64,000 nt of DNA from Pseudomonas inefficax (lineage in GTDB: Bacteria > Pseudomonadota > Gammaproteobacteria > Pseudomonadales > Pseudomonadaceae), in NCBI RefSeq assembly GCF_900277125.1, contig NZ_OPYN01000232.1:62001-126000 (forward strand), in the 5' to 3' direction. Under the pieces are notes generated by a model. That model searched no databases, was not told the DNA's origin, and saw only the letters and a list, made by a program, of their open reading frames with translations. Every line of letters begins with the position of its first letter. Within the stretch, counting starts at the first letter, position 1. Positions 35,426-42,712 of this stretch are shown piece after piece. The translations under genes and the position numbers were made by a program.

Positions 35426-35887
35426 ATGTTTCACGTCATCCTTTTTCAACCAGAAATTCCGCCGAATACCGGCAACATCATTCGCCTCTGCGCCAACAGC
35501 GGTTGCGACCTGCACCTGATCGAGCCCATCAGCTTCGAACTGGATGACAAGCGCCTGCGGCGCGCGGGGCTGGACTACCACGAGTATGCCACGCTCAAGC
35601 GCCACGAGAGCCTGGCCGGATGCCTGGAAAGCCTGGGCAACCCACGACTGTTCGCCTTCACCACCAAGGGCTCGCACCCGTTCCACGAAGTGGCGTACCA
35701 GCCGGGCGATGCGTTCCTGTTCGGGCCGGAAAGCCGAGGCTTGCCGACCGAAGTGCTGGAAAGCCTGCCTGCCGAACAACGCCTGCGCCTGCCGATGCGG
35801 CCGGGGTGCCGTAGCCTGAACCTGTCCAATACCGTGGCTGTGACGGTGTATGAGGCGTGGCGGCAGAATGGGTTTGCGGGGAGCTGA
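35426..35887 (+). CDS. trmL: tRNA (cytidine(34)-2'-O)-methyltransferase
   Basis: TrmL methylates the ribose of the wobble base in certain tRNA-Leu species using S-adenosylmethionine. The ATG at 35426 (MFHVILFQPEIPPNTGNIIR) gives 153 residues, the compact SPOUT-only size. SPOUT motifs are NTGNIIRLCANSG near the N-terminus, LFGPESRGLP (motif 2), and MRPGCRSLNLSNTVAVTVYE (motif 3), which form the knotted AdoMet site. The longer open frame upstream overlaps the divergent gene and is not used. Confidence 0.96.
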   Translation: MFHVILFQPEIPPNTGNIIRLCANSGCDLHLIEPISFELDDKRLRRAGLDYHEYATLKRHESLAGCLESLGNPRLFAFTTKGSHPFHEVAYQPGDAFLFGPESRGLPTEVLESLPAEQRLRLPMRPGCRSLNLSNTVAVTVYEAWRQNGFAGS

Positions 35888-35893
35888 GTTATA

Positions 35894-36004
35894 GCCTGTG
35901 CCGGCCTCTTCGCGGGTAAACCCGCTCCCACAGGTGTTGCACTGGCTTTGAGTCTGTGCGGCCGCTGTGGGAGCGGGTTTACCCGCGAAGAGGCCGGCAC
36001 AGGC
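35894..36004. repeat. Paired REP element with a perfect 40-bp inverted repeat
   Basis: Arms 35894-35933 and 35965-36004 are exact reverse complements over 40 bases, spacer 31 bases. The arm contains CTTCGCGGGTAAACCCGCTC, the classic P. putida REP sequence. It lies between the convergent trmL and secB genes. Confidence 0.93.
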
Positions 36005-36007
36005 AAC

Positions 36008-36033
36008 AAAAAAGCGCCCCGAAAGGCGCTTTT
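36008..36033 (-). terminator. Intrinsic terminator after secB
   Basis: Stem AAAAGCGCC / GGCGCTTTT with a CCGAAA-type loop. The minus-strand side continues into a longer T run, ending the rhodanese-grxC-secB transcript; it may also end trmL. Confidence 0.88.
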
Positions 36034-36049
36034 CTGATACCGGCAGATA

Positions 36050-36535
36050 TTACTGCACGGTCGGCGCTTCGCCAGCTTCCTGCATGCGCTGCATTTCCTG
36101 CGCGTACAGGGCGTCGAAGTTGACCGGCGACAGCATCAGGGCCGGGAACGAACCACGGGTCACCAGGCTGTCCAGGGTCTCGCGGGCGTAAGGGAACAGG
36201 ATGTTCGGGCAGAACGCGCCCAGGGTGTGGCTCATCGAAGCCGCGTCCAGGTTCTTGATCAGGAAGATACCGGCCTGCTGCACTTCAGCGATGAAAGCCA
36301 CTTCGTCACCATTCTTGACGGTAACCGACAGGGTCAGTACCACCTCGTGGAAGTCACCTTCCAGGGCTTTCTGCTTGGTGTTCAGGTCCAGGGCAACGCT
36401 CGGCTCCCAGGTCTGGCGGAAGATCTGCGGGCTTTTCGGGGCTTCGAACGACAGGTCGCGCACATAGATGCGCTGCATGGAGAACTGAGGGCTGTTGTCT
36501 TCTGCAGCAGCGCCGTTGGTCTGTTGGTCAGTCAT
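36050..36535 (-). CDS. secB: Protein-export chaperone SecB
   Basis: SecB is a tetrameric cytosolic chaperone that keeps preproteins unfolded and delivers them to SecA. The 161-residue protein has the conserved segments QRIYVRDLSFEAPKSPQIF, FLIKNL, and LGAFCPNILFPYARE (part of the SecA-contacting surface). The tail is short and acidic to polar. It is the last gene of a three-gene unit, 39 bases after grxC, the usual arrangement in gammaproteobacteria. Confidence 0.98.
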   Translation of the reverse strand: MTDQQTNGAAAEDNSPQFSMQRIYVRDLSFEAPKSPQIFRQTWEPSVALDLNTKQKALEGDFHEVVLTLSVTVKNGDEVAFIAEVQQAGIFLIKNLDAASMSHTLGAFCPNILFPYARETLDSLVTRGSFPALMLSPVNFDALYAQEMQRMQEAGEAPTVQ

Positions 36536-36574
36536 GGCAGATCCTTATCCTAATGTTTTTGAATGCAGTGCAAA

Positions 36575-36829
36575 TCAGGCTGCCAGCAGCGCATCGAGCT
36601 TGCCGGCGCGCTCCAGCGCATAAAGGTCATCGCATCCACCGACGTGGGTGCTGCCGATCCAGATCTGCGGCACCGATGTACGGCCGGCCTTCTGGCTCAT
36701 CTCGGCACGAACCTGGGGCTTGCCGTCGACCTTGATTTCCTCGAAGGCCACGCCCTTGCTCTCGAGCAGGTACTTGGCGCGCATGCAGTAGGGGCAGTAG
36801 TCGCTGGAATAGACGATGACGGGCTTCAT
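36575..36829 (-). CDS. grxC: Glutaredoxin 3
   Basis: An 84-residue glutathione-dependent thiol-disulfide oxidoreductase of the cytoplasm. The dithiol active site CPYC is at 12-15 (SSDYCPYCMRAKYLL), followed by the glutathione-binding segment TSVPQIWIG with its cis-proline and GGCDDLYALE. It starts one base after the rhodanese-like gene stop and precedes secB, so it is in the middle of the operon. Confidence 0.98.
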   Translation of the reverse strand: MKPVIVYSSDYCPYCMRAKYLLESKGVAFEEIKVDGKPQVRAEMSQKAGRTSVPQIWIGSTHVGGCDDLYALERAGKLDALLAA

Positions 36830-36830
36830 A

Positions 36831-37244
36831 TCACTTCACCAGGGGCAGGTTATCGGCTTTCCAGCTGGAAACGCCACCGCTCAGTTTGGCGGCGTTGTAA
36901 CCAGCCTTGAGCAGCTCGCGGCAGATGGTGCCGGACTGCTGGCCCATAGAATCGACGACGATCAGGGTCTTGTCTTTGTGCTTGTCCAACTCGCTCATGC
37001 GGTTGACCAGCTTGTCCTGTGGGATGTTCACCGCACCGACGATGTGACCGGCGGAGTATTCCTTGGCCGGGCGGATGTCGATGACCAGGGCTTTCTCGGC
37101 ATTGACCAGGGCAGTCAGCTGGCCGTTGCTCAGGCTCTGGCCGCCGCGACGGATTTCGTTGACCAGCAGCGCGACCAGCAAGACAACGAAGATCGCCACC
37201 AGGATGTAGTGGTTTGTCGCAAATTGAATCAGGTTAGCAACCAT
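36831..37244 (-). CDS. Membrane-anchored rhodanese-like protein (YibN type)
   Basis: A 137-residue protein starting MVANLIQFATNHY, with one N-terminal membrane helix (about residues 12-28) and a rhodanese fold after it (VIDIRPAKEYSAGHIVGAVNIP). The active-site loop should read C-x-x-G-x-R-S, but here it is Asp98-Ser-Met-Gly-Gln-Gln-Ser, so the catalytic Cys is missing and sulfurtransferase activity is unlikely. E. coli YibN, in the same gmpI/grxC/secB context, also lacks it as I recall. First gene of the operon with grxC and secB, divergent from gpmI. Confidence 0.93.
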   Translation of the reverse strand: MVANLIQFATNHYILVAIFVVLLVALLVNEIRRGGQSLSNGQLTALVNAEKALVIDIRPAKEYSAGHIVGAVNIPQDKLVNRMSELDKHKDKTLIVVDSMGQQSGTICRELLKAGYNAAKLSGGVSSWKADNLPLVK

Positions 37245-37450
37245 CTGGGGTGTTCCACGCGATTGAAAATGCCGGCCAGTATACACAGCCCCTTATTGCC
37301 ACCAAAGCCCGACGGGCCGGCCGGAAAGGTACCTTCATGTTGCCACATCGGCCACGCTGGTCAGGGAACAGGACGAATATTCGCCGCCGGTGGCGCATTT
37401 GCCCTAAAATGCGTGTCTTTATCATCTTTGAACAACCGTGAGTTTGATTG

Positions 37451-38986
37451 ATGACGAGTACGCCCAAACCCCTGGTCCTGATCATCCTGGATGGCTTCGG
37501 CCACAGCGAAAGCCCCGAATACAACGCCATCTATGCCGCCAACACACCGGTCTATGACCGCCTGCGCGCCAGCCAGCCGCATGGCCTCATTTCCGGCTCG
37601 GGCATGGATGTCGGCCTGCCGGACGGGCAGATGGGCAACTCCGAAGTCGGTCACATGAACCTCGGCGCCGGCCGCGTCGTGTACCAGGATTTCACCCGGG
37701 TGACCAAGGCCATCCGCGACGGCGATTTCTTCGAGAACCCGGTACTGACCGGTGCCGTGGACAAGGCAGCCAGTGCCGGCAAGGCCGTGCATATCCTGGG
37801 GCTGTTGTCCGATGGCGGCGTACACAGCCACCAGGACCACCTGGTGGCCATGGTCGAGCTTGCCGCGCAGCGCGGTGCGCAGAAGATCTACCTGCATGCC
37901 TTCCTCGATGGCCGCGACACGCCGCCACGCAGCGCGCAGTCGTCCATCGAACTGCTCGATGCCACCTTTGCCAAGCTGGGCAAGGGCCGCATCGCCAGCC
38001 TGATCGGTCGCTACTACGCCATGGACCGCGACAACCGCTGGGACCGCGTCAGCGCCGCCTACAACCTGATCGTCGACAGCGCTGCCGAATACACCGCCGA
38101 CACCGCCCTGGCCGGCCTGGAAGCGGCCTACGCTCGCGACGAGAGCGACGAGTTCGTCAAGGCCACACGCGTGGGTGAAGCAGTCAAGGTCGAAGACGGC
38201 GACGCAGTGATCTTCATGAACTTCCGCGCCGACCGCGCCCGCGAACTGTCGCGCGTGTTCGTCGAGCCCGACTTCAATGAATTCCCCCGCGCCCGCCTGC
38301 CAAAACTGGCCGCCTACATTGGCCTGACCCAGTACTCGGCGAAGATCCCGGCCCCCGCCGCCTTCGCTCCGGCCAGCCTGAACAACGTGCTGGGCGAGTA
38401 CCTGGCGAAGAACGGCAAGACCCAGCTGCGCATCGCCGAGACCGAGAAGTATGCACACGTCACCTTCTTCTTCTCCGGTGGCCGCGAAGAGCCGTTCGAA
38501 GGCGAAGAACGCATCCTGATCCCGTCGCCGAAGGTTGCCACCTACGACCTGCAGCCGGAAATGAGCGCGCCCGAGGTTACCGACCGCATCGTCGAAGCCA
38601 TCGAGCAGCAGCGTTATGACGTGATCGTGGTCAACTACGCCAACGGCGACATGGTTGGCCATACCGGCGTGTTCGAAGCGGCGGTGAAGGCCGTCGAGGC
38701 CCTGGATGGTTGCGTCGGGCGCATCGTCGAAGCACTGGACAAGGTCGGCGGCGAAGCGCTGATCACCGCTGACCACGGCAACGTCGAGCAGATGGAAGAC
38801 GAGTGCACCGGCCAAGCGCACACCGCGCACACCACCGAGCCGGTGCCGTTCATCTATGTGGGCAAGCGCAACGTCAAAGTGCGTGACGGCGGCGTGCTGG
38901 CGGATGTGGCGCCGACCATGCTGAAGCTGCTGGGGCTGGAAAAACCGGTGGAAATGACCGGTACATCCATCCTGGTCGATGCCTGA
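37451..38986 (+). CDS. gpmI: 2,3-bisphosphoglycerate-independent phosphoglycerate mutase
   Basis: GpmI interconverts 3- and 2-phosphoglycerate using two manganese ions. The ATG at 37451 gives 511 residues; the in-frame TTG just before it is not needed. Active-site features are Asp14 in LDGFG, the phosphorylated Ser64 in GQMGNSEVGHMN, the MDRDNRWDR segment in the phosphotransferase domain, and the second metal cluster ITADHGNVEQM. It is divergent from the rhodanese-like gene and starts the gpmI-envC-ctp-deacetylase series. Confidence 0.98.
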   Translation: MTSTPKPLVLIILDGFGHSESPEYNAIYAANTPVYDRLRASQPHGLISGSGMDVGLPDGQMGNSEVGHMNLGAGRVVYQDFTRVTKAIRDGDFFENPVLTGAVDKAASAGKAVHILGLLSDGGVHSHQDHLVAMVELAAQRGAQKIYLHAFLDGRDTPPRSAQSSIELLDATFAKLGKGRIASLIGRYYAMDRDNRWDRVSAAYNLIVDSAAEYTADTALAGLEAAYARDESDEFVKATRVGEAVKVEDGDAVIFMNFRADRARELSRVFVEPDFNEFPRARLPKLAAYIGLTQYSAKIPAPAAFAPASLNNVLGEYLAKNGKTQLRIAETEKYAHVTFFFSGGREEPFEGEERILIPSPKVATYDLQPEMSAPEVTDRIVEAIEQQRYDVIVVNYANGDMVGHTGVFEAAVKAVEALDGCVGRIVEALDKVGGEALITADHGNVEQMEDECTGQAHTAHTTEPVPFIYVGKRNVKVRDGGVLADVAPTMLKLLGLEKPVEMTGTSILVDA

Positions 38987-38996
38987 TTTTGTGTAA

Positions 38997-39103
38997 GGGG
39001 GCCGCTTTGCGGCCCATTCGCAGCACAAGGCTGCTCCTACAAAAGGATCGCGTGATGCTTGTAGGAGCAGCCTTGTGCTGCGAAAGGGCTGCACAGCAGC
39101 CCC
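38997..39103. repeat. Paired REP element, GCAGCACAAGGC family
   Basis: Two inverted first-family units capped by GGCCGCTTTGCGGCC and GGGCTGCACAGCAGCCC. It begins about 10 bases after the gpmI stop. Confidence 0.9.
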
Positions 39104-39124
39104 AATTACACATGAATTCCAGAC

Positions 39125-39161
39125 AAACGCCCCTCTGCACCCGCAGCGAGGCGTTTTTTTT
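39125..39161 (+). terminator. Intrinsic terminator after gpmI
   Basis: AAACGC / GCGTTT outer stem with an inner CTC-TGC / GCA-GAG stem interrupted by small bulges, followed by eight T. It lies between the REP pair and envC, so envC probably has its own promoter. Confidence 0.75.
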
Positions 39162-39215
39162 GCCCGCCCGCGCGGGCATACTAGGCCAGTCTCCATCCTT
39201 GGTACGCCAAACCCC

Positions 39216-40520
39216 ATGCTTCGCGCCCTGATTCTCCTAGCCCTGTCTTGCCTGCTCAGCCCGGCCTTCGCCGATGAGCGTGCGCAGACCCAGCAGCAAC
39301 TGGACGCCACCCGTCAGGACATTGCCGAGCTCAAGAAGACGCTGGGCAAGCTCCAGGAAGAAAAAGCCGGTGTGCAAAAGGACCTCAAAGCCACCGAGAC
39401 CGATATCGGCAACCTCGAAAAGCAGGTGGAGGCCCTGCAGCAAGAACTAAAAAAGACCGAGGGCGAGCTGGAGCGCCTTGATACCGAGAAAAAAAAACTC
39501 CAGAGCGCCCGCGTTGAACAACAGCGACTGATCGCCATCCAGGCCCGTTCGGGCTACCAGAACGGCCGCGAGGAATACCTCAAGCTTCTGCTCAACCAGC
39601 AGAACCCCGAGAAGTTCGCCCGTACCCTCACTTACTACGACTACCTGAGCAAGGCGCGCCTGGAGCAACTGCGCACCTTCAACGAGACCCTGCGCCAACT
39701 GGCCAATGTCGAACAGGAAATAGCTACCCAGCAGCAACAGCTGCTGGCCCAGCGCGCCGACCTGGACACCCGCCGCCAGGCCCTGGAAACCGAGCGTGGC
39801 AAGCGCCAGCAGGTACTGGCCAAGCTCAATAGCGACATGAAGGACCGCGACCAGAAGCTGCAATCACGCCAGCAGGATCAGGCCGACCTGTCCAAAGTAC
39901 TCAAGACCATCGAAGAAACCCTTGCCCGCCAGGCCCGCGAGGCCGAAGAAGCGCGCAAGAAGGCCTTGCTGGCCCAGCAGGAAGCGGAAAAACGCCGTCA
40001 GCAGGAAGCCTTGGCCGCCGCTGCCGCCCGCGAACAGGCCGGCGAACCGGTGGAACCACCGAAAAAGGCCCGCACCACCCTGGGCCCGATGGTTTCCAGC
40101 GATGGCGCGAGCTACGGCGGCGCATTTTCTGCCGCACGGGGAAAACTTCCATGGCCGGTCAATGGTCGATTGCTGGCACGTTTCGGTGATGCCCGCGGCA
40201 GCGATGCCCGTGCCAAGTGGGACGGGGTGATGATCAGCGCCAACCCGGGCACCCAGGTACGAGCCGTGCATGGCGGGCGCGTAGTGTTCGCCGACTGGTT
40301 GCGCGGCGCCGGGCTTCTGGTCATTCTCGACCATGGTAACGGTTACCTGAGCCTGTACGGCCATAACCAGAGCCTGCTCAAGAGCGCCGGTGATATCGTC
40401 AAGGCCGGCGAGGCCATTTCCACCGTTGGCGACAGCGGCGGCCAGGACGCTGCCGGCTTGTACTTCGCCATCCGCCAACAAGGTCGGCCTACCGATCCTT
40501 CGCAGTGGTGCCGGGGCTAG
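39216..40520 (+). CDS. envC: Murein hydrolase activator EnvC
   Basis: EnvC works in the periplasm at the division site, where it activates amidases to split septal peptidoglycan. The ATG at 39216 starts a signal peptide (MLRALILLALSCLLSPAFA, cleavage near residue 19). Two long coiled-coil regions follow at about 22-125 and 165-290, rich in Gln, Glu and Lys, then a C-terminal LytM domain at about 320-430. The LytM metal ligands are degenerate (KWDGVMI in place of an HxxxD motif), as expected for an activator that is not itself an enzyme. ctp and the deacetylase gene follow. Confidence 0.95.
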   Translation: MLRALILLALSCLLSPAFADERAQTQQQLDATRQDIAELKKTLGKLQEEKAGVQKDLKATETDIGNLEKQVEALQQELKKTEGELERLDTEKKKLQSARVEQQRLIAIQARSGYQNGREEYLKLLLNQQNPEKFARTLTYYDYLSKARLEQLRTFNETLRQLANVEQEIATQQQQLLAQRADLDTRRQALETERGKRQQVLAKLNSDMKDRDQKLQSRQQDQADLSKVLKTIEETLARQAREAEEARKKALLAQQEAEKRRQQEALAAAAAREQAGEPVEPPKKARTTLGPMVSSDGASYGGAFSAARGKLPWPVNGRLLARFGDARGSDARAKWDGVMISANPGTQVRAVHGGRVVFADWLRGAGLLVILDHGNGYLSLYGHNQSLLKSAGDIVKAGEAISTVGDSGGQDAAGLYFAIRQQGRPTDPSQWCRG

Positions 40521-40598
40521 TCAAATTTCTACGGTGTAGCCCATGGGCTGTGCCGACGCTCCCCAGGGAGCGCTTACAGGATCAGGAGTTCGTTCGAC

Positions 40599-41915
40599 AT
40601 GCTGCACTCGCCTCGTCTCACCCAGCTGGCCCTGTCCATCGCCCTGGCGGTCGGCGCGCCCCTGGCCACTGCCGCAGAGCCGGCCAAGCCTGCCGCAGTA
40701 CCGGCCACCGAGGTGACCGCCAAGGCGCCACTGCCGCTTGAAGAGCTGCGCACCTTCGCCGAGGTAATGGACCGCATCAAGGCGGCCTATGTGGAGCCGG
40801 TGGACGACAAGACCCTGCTGGAAAATGCCATCAAAGGCATGCTCAGCAACCTCGACCCGCACTCGGCCTACCTCGGCCCCGAGGACTTCCAGGAGTTGCA
40901 GGAAAGCACCAGCGGCGAGTTCGGCGGGCTGGGCATCGAAGTGGGCCAGGAAGACGGCTTCATCAAGGTGGTCTCGCCGATCGATGACACCCCGGCCTCG
41001 CGTGCCGGCGTGCAGGCCGGCGACCTGATCGTCAAGATCAACGGCGCCCCGACCCGTGGCCAGACCATGACCGAAGCGGTCGACAAGATGCGCGGCAAGG
41101 TCGGCGAGAAAATCACCCTGACCCTTGTGCGCGACGGCGGCACCCCCTTCGACGTGACCCTGGCCCGCGCTGTCATCCAGGTCAAGAGCGTGAAGAGCCA
41201 GTTGCTGGAGAACGACTACGGCTACATCCGCATCACCCAGTTCCAGGTCAAGACTGGCGACGAAGTGGGCAAGGCCTTGGCCAAGATGCGCAAGGACAAC
41301 GGCAAGAAGCTGCGCGGCGTGGTGCTTGACCTGCGCAACAACCCAGGCGGCGTATTGCAGTCGGCGGTGGAAGTGGCCGACCACTTCCTGACCAAGGGCC
41401 TGATCGTCTACACCAAGGGTCGCATCGCCAACTCCGAGCTGCGCTTCTCGGCCGACCCGGCCGACGCCAGCGACGGCGTGCCACTGGTGGTGCTGATCAA
41501 CGGCGGTAGCGCCTCGGCCTCGGAAATTGTCGCCGGCGCCCTGCAAGACCAGAAACGCGCCGTGCTGATGGGCACCGACAGCTTCGGCAAAGGCTCGGTG
41601 CAGACCGTGCTGCCACTGGCCAACGACCGGGCGCTGAAGCTCACCACGGCGCTGTACTTCACCCCCAACGGCCGCTCGATCCAGGCCCAGGGCATCGTCC
41701 CCGACATCGAAGTGCGCCCAGCCAAGCTCACTGCCGAAGCCGACACCGACAACTTCAAGGAAGCCGACCTGCAGGGCCATCTGGGCAATGGCAACGGCGG
41801 CGCCGACCGACCGACCGGCAGCGGCAAGCGCAAGGAGCGCCCGCAGGATGACGACTTCCAGCTGAGCCAGGCCCTGAGCCTGCTCAAGGGCCTGAACATC
41901 ACCAAGGGCGAATGA
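40599..41915 (+). CDS. ctpA: Carboxyl-terminal processing protease, S41 family
   Basis: A 438-residue exported serine protease with signal peptide (cleavage near ATA, residue 25), PDZ domain (about 95-180, with GLGIEV and GVQAGDLIVKING), and a S41 catalytic domain. The nucleophile lies in GGSASASE (302-309) and the general-base Lys is Lys331 in FGKGSVQT. CTPs trim C-termini of envelope proteins, and in Pseudomonas they affect peptidoglycan hydrolases. The symbol follows usage for this gene in pseudomonads. The deacetylase ATG overlaps its stop. Confidence 0.95.
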   Translation: MLHSPRLTQLALSIALAVGAPLATAAEPAKPAAVPATEVTAKAPLPLEELRTFAEVMDRIKAAYVEPVDDKTLLENAIKGMLSNLDPHSAYLGPEDFQELQESTSGEFGGLGIEVGQEDGFIKVVSPIDDTPASRAGVQAGDLIVKINGAPTRGQTMTEAVDKMRGKVGEKITLTLVRDGGTPFDVTLARAVIQVKSVKSQLLENDYGYIRITQFQVKTGDEVGKALAKMRKDNGKKLRGVVLDLRNNPGGVLQSAVEVADHFLTKGLIVYTKGRIANSELRFSADPADASDGVPLVVLINGGSASASEIVAGALQDQKRAVLMGTDSFGKGSVQTVLPLANDRALKLTTALYFTPNGRSIQAQGIVPDIEVRPAKLTAEADTDNFKEADLQGHLGNGNGGADRPTGSGKRKERPQDDDFQLSQALSLLKGLNITKGE

Positions 41916-42712
41916 TCCAGCCCATGCGTTTTCTGTTGTGCGTGCTGTTTGGTCTGATGGCCAGTGCTGCGCAGGCGGCACCGGCCACCAAGGCCTACAT
42001 GAGCATCATCATCGACGACCTGGGCCAGAGCAGCGAGCGCGACAGCCGTACCCTGGCCCTGCCCGGCCCGGTGACCATGGCGATCATGCCCGACACCCCA
42101 CATGCCACAGATTTTGCCCGTCAGGCACACAAGGCTGGCAAGACGGTGATCCTGCACATGCCCATGGACCCTGCCACCGGGCCCTATGCCTGGCACCCAG
42201 GTGTGCCGATTGAAACGCTGGCCAAGCGGTTGGACATGGCGTTGAGCAAAGTCCCGTGCGCCGTTGGCGTCAATAACCACATGGGTAGCCGCATGACTGC
42301 CCAGGACGAGGCGATGGCCTGGTTGATGGCCGAACTGCAACGTCGTCACCTGTTTTTCGTAGACAGCCGCACCAGTGCTGCCACCGTGGCGGCGGCGCAC
42401 GCACAGAAGATAGGCCTGGCCCACGTATCACGCGATGTATTTCTGGATAATGAGCGGTCGCTCGAGGCAATCGAGCACCAATTGCTCCAGGGTATCGTCC
42501 TTGCCCGCAGGCAGGGCTCGGCAGTGCTTATCGGCCACCCGTATCCGCAGACACTGGCAGTACTGGCGCGCGAGCTGCCCCGGCTGAAAAGCCAGGGCAT
42601 CGAACTGATCAGCCTCGAGCAGATGATTGCCGAACGAGGCAACCAGACGATGCCTGCGCATCGCGGGCACCGTGCAGCTGCCCCAACTGGCCAGGTCAGC
42701 GGAACGGAATGA
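41912..42712 (+). CDS. Divergent polysaccharide deacetylase family protein (YibQ type)
   Basis: A 266-residue exported protein of the divergent polysaccharide deacetylase family. A signal peptide spans about residues 1-22 (MRFLLCVLFGLMASAAQA, cleavage before APATKA). The conserved IIIDDLG segment at 32-38, ILHMPMDP, NNHMGSRMT and FFVDSRT align with the metal and substrate region of the NodB fold. Substrate is unknown. ATGA overlap with ctpA, and the conserved envC-ctp-yibQ order, suggest a role in cell-wall processing. Its last 17 bases overlap the end of the convergent giant gene. Confidence 0.92.
   Translation: MIQPMRFLLCVLFGLMASAAQAAPATKAYMSIIIDDLGQSSERDSRTLALPGPVTMAIMPDTPHATDFARQAHKAGKTVILHMPMDPATGPYAWHPGVPIETLAKRLDMALSKVPCAVGVNNHMGSRMTAQDEAMAWLMAELQRRHLFFVDSRTSAATVAAAHAQKIGLAHVSRDVFLDNERSLEAIEHQLLQGIVLARRQGSAVLIGHPYPQTLAVLARELPRLKSQGIELISLEQMIAERGNQTMPAHRGHRAAAPTGQVSGTE

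Noticed and set aside
36831..36833. Frameshift or fusion between the rhodanese-like gene and grxC
   Set aside because: The one-base gap is normal tight operon spacing; both proteins have full family ends.
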